The notes below the pieces were generated by a model that saw only the letters and a list, made by a program, of their open reading frames with translations, was not told the DNA's origin and ran no database searches. A stretch of 64,000 bases of DNA from Ilyobacter_A sp963668015 (lineage in GTDB: Bacteria; Fusobacteriota; Fusobacteriia; Fusobacteriales; Fusobacteriaceae): assembly GCA_963668015.2 (NCBI GenBank), contig CAXXCR010000012.1, forward strand, positions 62,001 through 126,000. Direction: 5' to 3'. Of this stretch, positions 51,570 to 60,526 are shown in pieces. Positions within the stretch are counted from its first letter, which is position 1. Every line of letters starts with the position of its first letter. A program made the translations under genes and the position numbers.

Positions 51570-52241
51570 ATGCATTTGCTGGTTACAGAGGGTATAGGTT
51601 GGATAGAAGTGGTAACAGGCGGAATGTTTTCTGGTAAGAGTGAAGAGCTTATCAGAAGATTGAGAAGGGCTAAGTATGCTAATCAGAGTGTTGTCGCATT
51701 CAAGCATTCAAGCGACAATCGGTATGATGAGAAAAAAGTGGCTTCGCACAGTCAAAACTTTATAGACGGCGTACCCGCATTAAATGTATCTGATATGGAG
51801 CAACTGTATTTTAAATATTATAAAGAATCCCAGGTTATAGGTATAGACGAAGCACAGTTTTTCGGAGAAGACTTGGTTGGGTTTGCCGAAAGGCTTGCAG
51901 ACATGGGGAAAAGGGTCATTGTTGCCGGCCTTGATCAGGACTTTAAAGGTCAACCATTTAAACCAATGGATATCTTAATGGCAAAGGCGGAACATGTGGA
52001 CAAATTTAATGCCATATGTGTCGTATGCGGAAATCCTGCTTCCAGATCACAGAGGCTTATAAATGGGGCACCGGCATTTGAAGATGATAAGCTGGTACTG
52101 GTAGGAGCCGATGAAAATTATGAACCAAGATGCAGAAAGTGTCACTCTTTGAGAAAAAAAACTGATAAAAAGGGAAAGCTTCTGTTTATTGTGGGAACTG
52201 ATACAGAGGTCGGAAAAACCTATGTGACGAAAAAGATTTGA
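51570..52241 (+). CDS. tdk: thymidine kinase, open into a BioD-like region
   Basis: Salvages thymidine to dTMP. The first ~196 residues form a complete type II thymidine kinase: P-loop TGGMFSGKSEE, Walker B GIDEAQFF, GLDQDFKGQPF, and two zinc-site pairs CVVCGN and CRKCHS. The frame then continues without a stop into LLFIVGTDTEVGKT, the P-loop of dethiobiotin synthetase, before stopping at 52241. ATG 51570 has GAGGTGA upstream. Either the two enzymes are fused, or a base is miscalled in the A8 run at 52154-52161; with one more A the kinase would end just there. Confidence 0.88.
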   Translation: MHLLVTEGIGWIEVVTGGMFSGKSEELIRRLRRAKYANQSVVAFKHSSDNRYDEKKVASHSQNFIDGVPALNVSDMEQLYFKYYKESQVIGIDEAQFFGEDLVGFAERLADMGKRVIVAGLDQDFKGQPFKPMDILMAKAEHVDKFNAICVVCGNPASRSQRLINGAPAFEDDKLVLVGADENYEPRCRKCHSLRKKTDKKGKLLFIVGTDTEVGKTYVTKKI

Positions 52242-52804
52242 AAGAGGAGCTGGATAAAGGTGTAAAAGTGGCTGTGTTAAAGCCTGTGGAAACCGGTTCT
52301 GAAATTTTCGGAGAAAACCTGGAGGGTTCGGATTCCTACAGCTATGCAGAGATGCTTGGGAAAGAAATAAATGAAGTTAATATGTATTTTTTTACCAAAC
52401 CAATGTCGCCCCACGTTGCAGCTAGGATAGACGGTGAAAAACTGGATACAGAAAAAATAAAGCAAAGAATAGACGAACTTTTAGAAGAAAATGATGTGGT
52501 GTATGTAGAGGGTGCCGGGGGACTGATGGTGCCGTATACAGATGATTACACTTATTTAGATCTTTTGATGGAATACAGGGATAATGGAGAAGCCTTGATA
52601 GTGTCCAACAACACTCTGGGGACTATAAACCACACACTTCTAACTGTGTACGCCCTTGAAAAAAACGGTATTAAAATAAACGGTATAATTATGAATAATA
52701 AAGACGGCATAAAGGATAATGAATTTTTAAAGGAAAATACTGAAAGCATCGGTAGATTTAGCGGAGTGGAGATCTTAGATTGTCTGGATTATGAAGGAGA
52801 TTAA
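52173..52804 (+). CDS. bioD: dethiobiotin synthetase (frame interrupted)
   Basis: Closes the ureido ring in biotin synthesis using ATP and CO2. The P-loop GTDTEVGKTYVTK is in the tdk frame; the rest, VAVLKPVETGSE, KPMSPHVAARIDG, VYVEGAGGLMVPY and LIVSNNTLGTINHTLL, is open from 52238. Adding one T to TTT at 52237-52239 restores a single chain of about 210 residues. No separate start codon with a ribosome site is seen, which supports a tdk-bioD fusion. No other biotin gene is in the window. Confidence 0.85.
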
Positions 52805-52805
52805 C

Positions 52806-53393
52806 ATGAAAAAATCCGCATACACTGTAATAGAGCTCTTGATAACAATATCTATACTGCTGCTTATGTCCTCGTTTTTTAAGTATAACTCGGTGTTTTT
52901 GGAAGAGATGAGATTTGAAAATTCGGCTGATAAAATAATGAGTGATATAGGTTACCTGCAAAGTATAGCGGTAAATTCGAAGCCTGCGGATATGCCTTGG
53001 ATTGAGTTTGATGTTAGTAACGGACTATATGAATGCTACGAAGGAGACGGGAACTTGATGAAGGATCCTTTTAACAGGAAGGAGATGTCCTATCGCTTTT
53101 ACAGTGATCTTGACGAGAAAAACTTTAGGAATGTGAGCCTTGAGAACGTCTTGGTGCATTATACAGACGATAAAAACAAAGAAGGTAACAGTAATGTGGA
53201 GAAGATAGAGTACAATTGGTACGGCGGATTAAAGGTGACTGCTAGCAAGGATGGCGATGTTGAGGAGTATGACAATGAGGATGCAGACAGCGCCGACTGG
53301 GATCAATTGGAGATAGTACTTGAAAATCAGCGTCTGGGAACGGAGAAAACTATCATAGTGGAGCCGCTTACGCTGGATATGTATGTAGACTAG
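52806..53393 (+). CDS. prepilin-like secreted protein
   Basis: A 195-residue protein with an N-terminus resembling type IV prepilin signals: MKKSAYTVIELLITISILL, with the +5 glutamate, but Ala rather than Gly before the expected cleavage site and Tyr where Phe is methylated. Processing may therefore be absent or altered. The rest is acidic and unrecognised (EYDNEDADSADWDQLE). No other pilus or type II secretion gene is in the window. AAGGAG precedes the ATG. Confidence 0.7.
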   Translation: MKKSAYTVIELLITISILLLMSSFFKYNSVFLEEMRFENSADKIMSDIGYLQSIAVNSKPADMPWIEFDVSNGLYECYEGDGNLMKDPFNRKEMSYRFYSDLDEKNFRNVSLENVLVHYTDDKNKEGNSNVEKIEYNWYGGLKVTASKDGDVEEYDNEDADSADWDQLEIVLENQRLGTEKTIIVEPLTLDMYVD

Positions 53394-53405
53394 AGAGGGG
53401 AATCA

Positions 53406-54251
53406 ATGGACATTAGAAGTTTGGAGAAGAGCAAAAAATTTGGATACCTCTTTTTCATATCTTATTCAGGCAAAGATTTTCAATGCTTTGACGATATGGC
53501 GGGGAAAAAAAGTGTAAAGGGAACATTTAAAGAAATTCTTCTTAGCCTGGGAGTCAGCTGGAGCAAGGGAGTACAGCAGGCAGGAAGAACCGATGCCGGG
53601 GTAAGTGCACGGGGAAATATCCTGTATATAAGCAGTAATTTCAATGGAGACCTTGAAAGACTAAGGAATGATTTTAACAATATTTCAAGTGAGCTTAAAA
53701 TAGAGAAAATAGAAAAAACATTCAGCGACCTGGTTATACCTGATTTGATAAAGGGACGTGAGTATCATTATTATTACCCTAAAGATAAGATTAAGCGTGA
53801 TATAGGGGAGATAAATGGGGTATGCAGTGAGCTGAGCGGGACTTATGATGTAAGTGAATTTACCGATTTTAAAGGAAAGCTTTTAAAAGAGAAGATAAGG
53901 ACCGTTGATGTAAGCTATGACGGAGAGAAACTTGTATTCAAAGGCAACTCCTTTATGCCGAAGCAGGTTAGGATAATGTGCGGGTACATACTCGGTGGAG
54001 AAAAAAAGATCTTTCCTGCGAAATACCTGGAGCTCAATAAAGTAATTTTGAGTAAGGAGCTTGAGGAGTCCATATTTGAAAAGATTTATGATATAAATGA
54101 AGATAACGTGGTGGAAGTGGAAAAAGTCGCAAGCATGTATATTTTTTATGTTTTAAAAGAAAAAAAAGGGGAGTTCATCGGAAAAAGAGGTAAAAACATA
54201 AGGAGACTCAGAAAAAAATACGGGGATATCGTTGTAAGAACAATTGACTAA
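53406..54251 (+). CDS. TruA-like tRNA pseudouridine synthase with C-terminal KH-like segment
   Basis: A 281-residue divergent pseudouridine synthase. The catalytic Asp is in QQAGRTDAGVSARG (about residue 62), as in TruA, which modifies positions 38-40 of tRNA. REYHYYYP and NSFMPKQVRIMCGYILGG correspond to later TruA motifs. The last 30 residues, GEFIGKRGKNIRRLRKKYG, form a GxxG loop of a KH RNA-binding domain, not part of ordinary TruA. Normal TruA length is about 250-270. Confidence 0.7.
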   Translation: MDIRSLEKSKKFGYLFFISYSGKDFQCFDDMAGKKSVKGTFKEILLSLGVSWSKGVQQAGRTDAGVSARGNILYISSNFNGDLERLRNDFNNISSELKIEKIEKTFSDLVIPDLIKGREYHYYYPKDKIKRDIGEINGVCSELSGTYDVSEFTDFKGKLLKEKIRTVDVSYDGEKLVFKGNSFMPKQVRIMCGYILGGEKKIFPAKYLELNKVILSKELEESIFEKIYDINEDNVVEVEKVASMYIFYVLKEKKGEFIGKRGKNIRRLRKKYGDIVVRTID

Positions 54252-54263
54252 GGAGAGTGTATA

Positions 54264-54689
54264 TTGAACAGAGTAAAACAGGGGATGAATTATTTTTTTC
54301 CTAGGATAGAAGATGAAGACATTAAACTGGTTAAGGCAACTTTAAATGAAAAAGAGTATGAGATTTTTGAGGGTATGAGCAGTTATGATAAATTCCACTC
54401 TATAAAAGTGCTGAAAGACGTTATGGAAAATGAAACATTGAAAAATAATCTAACTTATAGAAAACTTGCACTTCTACATGACTGTGGAAAAACGGAAGCT
54501 GGAATTGTGGAAAGAGCTAAGCAGGCATTGTTTGGAAATAGTGAAAAACTATCAAGCCATCATGAAGACGCATTTGATCTGCTAAAAGATATCGATACGG
54601 ATCTTGCAAAACTTGCAAAAGAACATCATAACGAGGGTACAGAAAATATAAAACTCAAAGAGTTTCAGAAGATAGACGGCAAGAATTAA
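54264..54689 (+). CDS. HD-domain protein
   Basis: A 141-residue HD-fold protein with metal ligands in FHSIKVLK (His), LALLHDCGK (HD) and SSHHEDAFDLL, then LAKEHHN. The family includes phosphohydrolases of nucleotides; the substrate is unknown. The start is TTG 54264 behind AAGGAGAG. It lies in a compact run of genes with the TruA-like and radical-SAM genes. Confidence 0.8.
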   Translation: MNRVKQGMNYFFPRIEDEDIKLVKATLNEKEYEIFEGMSSYDKFHSIKVLKDVMENETLKNNLTYRKLALLHDCGKTEAGIVERAKQALFGNSEKLSSHHEDAFDLLKDIDTDLAKLAKEHHNEGTENIKLKEFQKIDGKN

Positions 54690-54702
54690 TCAGGGAGGAA
54701 AT

Positions 54703-56473
54703 ATGTTAGACATAAAAAAGTATTTTTTAGCTGTTGAAAAACCGGCTCAATATCTTGGGAATGAGCTGAACAGCATACATAAGGATGATTTTAAGGCCAG
54801 AATGTGCCTGGTATTCCCGGATCTTTATGAGATAGGGATGTCTAGTGTCGGCCTCAGGATACTATACAACTTGATAAACAGGGTTGATGACTTTTACCTT
54901 GAGAGGGCATTTTGTCCTATGGAAGATATGGAAAAGGTTTTAAGGGAAAATGATTTACCTATGTTTTCTTTGGAGAGTAAGACACCTCTTTCTGATTTTG
55001 ATATTGTGGGATTTTCACTATCGTACGAGTTGAGCTATACAAATGTTTTGAACATGTTAGATCTTGCTAAGATACCTCTTCTAAGAGACGATAGAGATGA
55101 GAGCCACCCTCTCATAATGGCGGGGGGGACTTGTACAATGAATCCGGCTCCTATGGAGGATTTTTTGGACTTCTTTGTCATAGGAGACGGGGAAGATGTA
55201 ATGCCGGAGCTTGCTAAAATATTTGTCGAGAACTGTGATAAAAGTAAAAGTGAAAAGCTGGAGCTCATAAAGGATATAGACGGGGTATATATACCAAGTC
55301 TACACAAAGGGAAAAGGGTGAAGAAGGCTGTTGTAGAAGATCTAAACAGGACTGAGCTTTATACTGAGCAGCTGGTTCCATATATAGACATAGTGCATGA
55401 CAGGGCTGTAGCCGAGATACAGAGGGGATGCACAAGGGGATGCAGATTTTGCCAGGCTGGAATGGTATATAGACCTGTGAGGGAAAGAAGTCTGGAAAAC
55501 AACATTAAGCTGATAGAAGAGACGCTTAATGCGACGGGTTATTCTGAAATCTCTCTTTCGTCGCTTAGCAGCAGTGATTACACTAAAATAGGAGAACTTT
55601 TAGGAGGACTGCAGGAAAAATACAGCAATGATTTCATAGGGGTTTCTTTGCCATCTCTTAGGATGAACCCACATTCTGTAAGGGTTGCGGAGAGTATACA
55701 GACTGGGAAAAAAACCGGATTTACATTTGCTCCTGAAGCTGGAAGTCAGAGATTGAGAGATGTCATAAATAAAGGGGTAACAGAGGAAGAGATACTGGAA
55801 ACTGCAGAAGCAGCTATTAAAGCCGGCTGGCAGAACTTAAAATTCTACTTTATGATAGGTCTGCCTTTTTGAAACGGATGAGGATATAAAAGGTATACAT
55901 GACCTCGTAGTGAAGGTAACAAAGGTATGCAGACAATATACCAAAAGGCTTAATATAACAGTGAGTGTGTCTAATTTCGTACCAAAACCTCATACACCAT
56001 TTCAATGGGCGTCACAAATGGATTTTGAAGAGATGAAGAGAAAACACACATTGCTGCGTGAGATTTTTAAAAAGACCAGGTATACAAGCTTGAAAATCCA
56101 TGATATGAAGACATCTTATTTAGAAGGTATAATTTCTAGGGGAGATAATAGAATCGGTAAGCTGATAAAATTGGCCTATGAAAACGGGGCAAAATTTGAC
56201 GGTTGGAGAAAATACTTTAAATTTGACGTTTGGATGAGATGTATGGATGAATTGGGACTAGACCCGAAAGAATATCTGGGTGAAAGGGAGCTAGATCAAA
56301 CTCTTGCCTGGGATAAAGTTGACATAGGTGTCACAAAAGAGTTTTATCTTAAAGAACTTGGAAAAGCAGAAGAAGAGGCGCTTACGCCGGATTGCCGTGA
56401 ATCCTGTGCTGCCTGTGGTATAAAAACAAGAATAGCTAAATGCGGGAACCTGGTTTCCGATAAATTAAAATAG
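54703..56473 (+). CDS. B12-binding-type radical SAM protein (TIGR03960-like), one-base insertion as sequenced
   Basis: About 589 residues once corrected. The N-terminal half recalls the B12-binding-like region (LVFPDLYEIGMSSVGLRILY) and is followed by the radical-SAM cluster motif RGCTRGCRFCQAGM (about 240-250) and SLSSLSSSDYTKIGEL. The frame stops at 55872 after MIGLPF; the continuation (ETDEDIKGIHDLV) is open in the next frame to 56473. Removing one T from TTTTT (55866-55870) repairs it. The C-terminal cysteine cluster CRESCAACG is intact. The function is unknown; relatives are linked to tRNA or RNase E/G loci. Confidence 0.82.
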
Positions 56474-56500
56474 TGTGGACAAGCCACACTATTTTTTATG
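56468..56500 (+). terminator. terminator after the radical SAM gene
   Basis: AAATAGTGTGG / CCACACTATTT around ACAAG, followed by T tract. Confidence 0.9.
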
Positions 56501-56512
56501 TTCTATAATTTT

Positions 56513-57583
56513 TTAGCTAAGCTCTTCTAATTTAGAAGCTACAGCATCTCCTACTTCACTAGTTGTAGCAGTTCCCCCTAGATCCGGAGTAAGCGCCTTT
56601 TTTTCCACCAAAACATCTTCTATAGCATTTAATACTGTTTTTCCCCAATCTTCGTATCCGAAGAAGTCAAGCATTTGACTTACCGACCAAACGGAAGCCA
56701 GTGGATTTGCAACACCTTGTCCAGCTATATCCGGTGCAGATCCGTGGATAGGCTCGAACATAGAAGGGTATTTTCTCTCAGGGTTTATGTTAGCCCCTGC
56801 AGCAAGTCCCATACCTCCTGCTATTGCAGCTCCTAAGTCTGTTATTATATCTCCAAATAAGTTTGAAGTTACTACGATTTGGAATCTTTGAGGTTCTTTT
56901 ACGAAAAACATTGCTGCTGCGTCAACAAGGTAAGAATATGTTTCTACATCTGGGTATTCCTTACCTACTTCTTCAAAGACCTCGTCCCAGAATACCATTG
57001 AGTAGTTCAGAGCGTTTGCCTTGCTTATACTTGTAAGTGTTTTTTTCTCTTTTCTCGCAAGTTCGTAAGCGTGTCTTATTATTCTTTCAGTACCTTTTCT
57101 AGAGAATACTCCTGTCTGTAGAACTACTTCTTCAGGCTTCCCTTTGAACAGCCAGTCTCCAGCACCTGCATATTCTCCCTCGCTGTTTTCTCTTACAACT
57201 ATCATATCAATGTCTTCTTTTTTTACATCTTTTAGAGGGCAAGGTGCACCTTCTAAAAGCTGAACAGGTCTTAGGTTTAAGTATTGGTCAAACCCTTTTC
57301 TGATTCTTAGAAGAAGATCCCAAAGAGAGATGTGGTCAGGAACACCAGGGAATCCAACCGCCCCTAGGAAGATTGCATCGAACTCTTTTAGTTTGTCCAT
57401 ACCGTCGTCATCCATCATTTTTCCGTGCTTTAGGTAGTATTCACACCCCCAAGGAAAGTGAACGAATTCGAATTTTACATCGCCTTTTAGTTCCTCAACT
57501 TTTTTTAATATTTTGATCCCTTCGTCCAATACCTCCGGACCGATTCCGTCTCCTGCAATTACCGCTATTTTGTGTGTAGTCAC
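56513..57583 (-). CDS. D-malate/tartrate dehydrogenase-type beta-decarboxylating dehydrogenase
   Basis: A 356-residue NAD-dependent beta-decarboxylating dehydrogenase. IAVIAGDGIGPEVL opens the family; VVRENSEGEYAG, SKANALNYS, VTSNLFGDIITDLGAA and EPIHGSAPDIAGQG follow. HFPWGCEYYLKHGKMM and DHISLWDLLLRIRKGFDQY are characteristic of the tartrate/D-malate (TtuC/DmlA) branch rather than isopropylmalate dehydrogenase. No leucine biosynthesis gene is nearby. The exact substrate is inferred. Confidence 0.85.
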   Translation of the reverse strand: MTTHKIAVIAGDGIGPEVLDEGIKILKKVEELKGDVKFEFVHFPWGCEYYLKHGKMMDDDGMDKLKEFDAIFLGAVGFPGVPDHISLWDLLLRIRKGFDQYLNLRPVQLLEGAPCPLKDVKKEDIDMIVVRENSEGEYAGAGDWLFKGKPEEVVLQTGVFSRKGTERIIRHAYELARKEKKTLTSISKANALNYSMVFWDEVFEEVGKEYPDVETYSYLVDAAAMFFVKEPQRFQIVVTSNLFGDIITDLGAAIAGGMGLAAGANINPERKYPSMFEPIHGSAPDIAGQGVANPLASVWSVSQMLDFFGYEDWGKTVLNAIEDVLVEKKALTPDLGGTATTSEVGDAVASKLEELS

Positions 57584-57798
57584 TTGTCAAAATGCTCCTT
57601 TCTGATTTATGTATTAAATTGTTTTTAGCCTGACTTGTGTTGTGCGTAAAAAGTATCTGCATTAAAAAATTCAATATAGTTGTTTTGTCAAAACAAATTT
57701 TAAATATTATATCATGTTTTCATGAAAATTTAAGTATTACTTTATTAAATGATTTTATTTTTAATTGATGTTTATTTTATTGAGTCACTTTCCAAAAA
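57584..57798. other. intergenic region, nothing recognised
   Basis: 215 very AT-rich bases between two minus-strand genes. They likely hold the promoter of the dehydrogenase gene; no repeat or RNA was recognised. Confidence 0.4.
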
Positions 57799-58794
57799 TC
57801 AAAAACCTGATTCTGGATTACCGGACAGCTCGTCTTTTAGGAAGAGGATGAATACTCCAAAGCCTATTACCGAGAAGAGAAAGCTTATCGGGTAGAAGAA
57901 GCTCAGCAGCACAACAACTAGTATAGAAGCCAGGTAGTTGTAGCGTGTGGATACTGCAAGTACTAAAAACACCTTTGAAAGGATCAGCAGAACGAAATAC
58001 CCAAGCATAATTCCTAGGCTGTATGTCCCGAAAATAGGTATAGTCAGCAATATTAGTATAGGTGTTATAAGCATAAATAGGAGCCCTATAAAAAACGAGC
58101 TGAGCCATTTTTCAAAAAACTTATGAGAGAGTTTTTCAGGCAGCCTTGGGGAAGATTTCTTTAAAACGGCCCCTATAACTAAGATCCCTAGAAATGCGTG
58201 TATTATCGACAGTATGCGTATGAAGTTAAATCCTTTTTTGGCAATTTCACGGCTTGGAAGTTCGGTTTTTTTCTCTGGGAAGTAAATTTTACCCAGTATC
58301 TGCCCGTCTCCTACGAGCTCAACCCTGTCTGTACTGGAATATACGTTCCCCCTTACTGTACCGCTTATATATACTGATTCCCCAGCAACAAAAAGATCCT
58401 GTATATCTCCGTTTATCTCCACATCTCTTGCAGCCACTATGACGTCATTGGAATCACCGCTCAGTCTGAAAAACTCACAGGCGGCTATTATGGAGTCTTC
58501 CACATCTCCGATGATATCGATTCTTCTGGCTGCTGATACCACAACGTTTTCCACATCCCCGGTGATATCCAGTTCTTGAGATGCAGAGACGATATTTTTC
58601 GATTTTTCGTTTACCGTGATAAACTTTGCTGCAGCTACAATGGATCTTTTTACACGGCTGTTTACAATGAGGCTTTCAGAAGCCGAGACTAGACTCCCAT
58701 CAACAGGAGTCCTTACCTCAATCCTGTCCTCTTTGACAGGCGTTGCGTAAAGTGAAGAAACTAAAACAATGAAAATCAGAATAACTTTTTTCAT
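57799..58794 (-). CDS. exported bactofilin-like beta-helix protein with membrane domain
   Basis: A 331-residue protein: signal peptide MKKVILIFIVLVSSLYA, then about 150 residues of short repeated strands (VKRSIVAAAKFITVN, ENVVVSAARRIDIIG, DVIVAARDVEINGDI, LFVAGESVYISG), a bactofilin-like right-handed beta-solenoid pattern. Around residue 190 it becomes hydrophobic with four or more membrane helices to the end. Combining an extracytoplasmic solenoid with a membrane module suggests an envelope scaffold. Function unknown. Confidence 0.65.
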   Translation of the reverse strand: MKKVILIFIVLVSSLYATPVKEDRIEVRTPVDGSLVSASESLIVNSRVKRSIVAAAKFITVNEKSKNIVSASQELDITGDVENVVVSAARRIDIIGDVEDSIIAACEFFRLSGDSNDVIVAARDVEINGDIQDLFVAGESVYISGTVRGNVYSSTDRVELVGDGQILGKIYFPEKKTELPSREIAKKGFNFIRILSIIHAFLGILVIGAVLKKSSPRLPEKLSHKFFEKWLSSFFIGLLFMLITPILILLTIPIFGTYSLGIMLGYFVLLILSKVFLVLAVSTRYNYLASILVVVLLSFFYPISFLFSVIGFGVFILFLKDELSGNPESGF

Positions 58795-58862
58795 ATAGAC
58801 ACTCCTTTCAAAATTTAATATAAGCTCTATGTATTTTAATTTATCATATGTTCATAAAATAT

Positions 58863-59090
58863 TTTTTGCTCACGAATAGCACTAATAGGGCACGAATATA
58901 AAACCTTGGTCACAGAGTGACACAGAGGAAAAGAGTAAGTTTCACAGAGAATAAATAGAAACCCTTAGTTCTTTAGGTTTTAAATGATTAGTGAGATTAG
59001 TGTAATTCGTGACAAAAGATGATTTTGACTTTAATGATCTTCTCTGTGCAGCTATTCTTTTAAACCTCTGTGCCCAAAAAAGCTTTGAAT
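58863..59090 (+). repeat. dispersed palindromic repeat, copy G (partial)
   Basis: Contains CTCACGAATAGCACTAAT, CACAGAGTGACACAGAGG, AGATTAGTGTAATTCGTGAC and TTCTCTGTGCAGC. The order is that of the reverse complement of copy B, with sequence drift. Confidence 0.72.
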
Positions 59091-59285
59091 AAAATTATTA
59101 GTTTACATTAATCTATAAAAGTGGTTAATTTAATTTTCTGAAAAATTCTCAGAATCCTTTGTATTCTATTAAAAACAAGGAAATTTATAACTTGCACTAT
59201 ATAGAGTATTAGTAGATTTGAATTAGTCTGGTTGTACAGTAAAAATATTTTAGAAATATATTTTAGATTTAAGGGGGAACGTAAA

Positions 59286-60359
59286 ATGGGGAAGTCTGCT
59301 ACAAAACGTTTTGGGATATTAACAGGGGGCGGAGACTGTCCGGGTTTGAATGCCGCAATTAGAGGGATATGCAAAGCGGCGCATTTTGAATACGGTATGG
59401 AAATTGTTGGTATAGTCGAAGGATACAAGGGTTTAGTCGAGGGAAACGGGGGAATTTTAAAACCGCAGGATTTTTCAGGTATTATAAACAAAGGCGGGAC
59501 CATATTGGGGTCATCAAGGGAAAGACCGTTTAAGAGCCCAGAAAAGGTAGAGGCGATGATAGAAAACTATAAGAAGTGGGATTTGGACTGTATAGTGGCC
59601 CTGGGAGGAAACGGCACCCAGAAAAGGGCAAACTGGCTGAGACAAAAAGGGCTGAATGTGATAGGTCTTCCAAAGACCATAGACAATGATATATTCGGTA
59701 CCGATATGACTTTTGGATTTCATTCTGCTCTGGATATAGCAACAGATGCAATAGACAGACTGCACACAACTGCCCATTCTCACAGGAGAGCTCTTGTGAT
59801 AGAGATTATGGGGAACCGTGCCGGCTGGCTGACACTTTATTCCGGACTTGCAGGTGGCGGAGATGTAATTATTATCCCTGAGATACCATATGATATAAAC
59901 ATCATACACGAACATGTAAAAAAACGTATGGAGAAAAAGGATGGTTTTTCGGTTATCGTTGTGGCGGAAGGGGCCAAGTCTATACATGAAGCGGAGCTGA
60001 GCAAAAAAGAGCTGAAAAAGAAACGTGCCAAAGAGGGACTCTGCGCGGCAGAAAGGTTGTCCAAGGAGTTAAATGAGATATCGGATTTTGAAACCAGGCA
60101 TACAGTGTTGGGTTACCTGCAAAGGGGAGGGGCACCATCACCTTATGACAGGGTCCTTGCTACCCAGTGTGGTACAGCTGCAGCTGAACTTCTACACAAG
60201 GGGGATTATAACAAAATGGTTATCTTGAAAGGAAACGACGTGACTTCGGTTCCTATTGAGTACGTGGCAGAGAAAACCAAGTATGTTCCAAAAGACAATA
60301 TAGCCATACAATCGGCTAAACTTTCGGGTGCCTGTTTTGGCGACGAGCTTATATTTTAA
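59286..60359 (+). CDS. 6-phosphofructokinase family protein, variant ATP site
   Basis: A 357-residue phosphofructokinase. GILTGGGDCPGLNAAIR and the catalytic PKTIDND (about 129-135, with both acidic residues) identify the family. At the phosphoryl-donor site it reads GGNGTQKRA in place of GGDGS, with Lys in PKTIDND instead of Gly. The Gly at the position that selects ATP over pyrophosphate is kept, so ATP use is favoured, but the donor cannot be settled from sequence. It is likely glycolytic. ATG 59286 follows AAGGGGGAACG. Confidence 0.9.
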   Translation: MGKSATKRFGILTGGGDCPGLNAAIRGICKAAHFEYGMEIVGIVEGYKGLVEGNGGILKPQDFSGIINKGGTILGSSRERPFKSPEKVEAMIENYKKWDLDCIVALGGNGTQKRANWLRQKGLNVIGLPKTIDNDIFGTDMTFGFHSALDIATDAIDRLHTTAHSHRRALVIEIMGNRAGWLTLYSGLAGGGDVIIIPEIPYDINIIHEHVKKRMEKKDGFSVIVVAEGAKSIHEAELSKKELKKKRAKEGLCAAERLSKELNEISDFETRHTVLGYLQRGGAPSPYDRVLATQCGTAAAELLHKGDYNKMVILKGNDVTSVPIEYVAEKTKYVPKDNIAIQSAKLSGACFGDELIF

Positions 60360-60394
60360 AGAAATATATATGTAAAATGGCTTGTGGATGTATA

Positions 60395-60431
60395 AAAGAG
60401 ATCGCTCTCTGTCAGAAAGCGATCTCTTTAT
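60395..60431 (+). terminator. terminator after the PFK gene
   Basis: AAAGAGATCGCT / AGCGATCTCTTT with an 11-base loop, followed by a TATCT tract. Confidence 0.8.
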
Positions 60432-60526
60432 CTAACATTTTAAATAGAATTTTGAATTTAAACTGTGTATAGAAGGTTATACACAATTTGCCTAATTTAG
60501 AAAATTTTTAACTTAAGGAGATTAAA

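Noticed and set aside
56513..57583. Assignment as leuB (3-isopropylmalate dehydrogenase)
   Set aside because: The HFPWGCEYY and DHISLWDLLLRIRKGFDQY segments match the tartrate/D-malate branch and no leucine genes are nearby.
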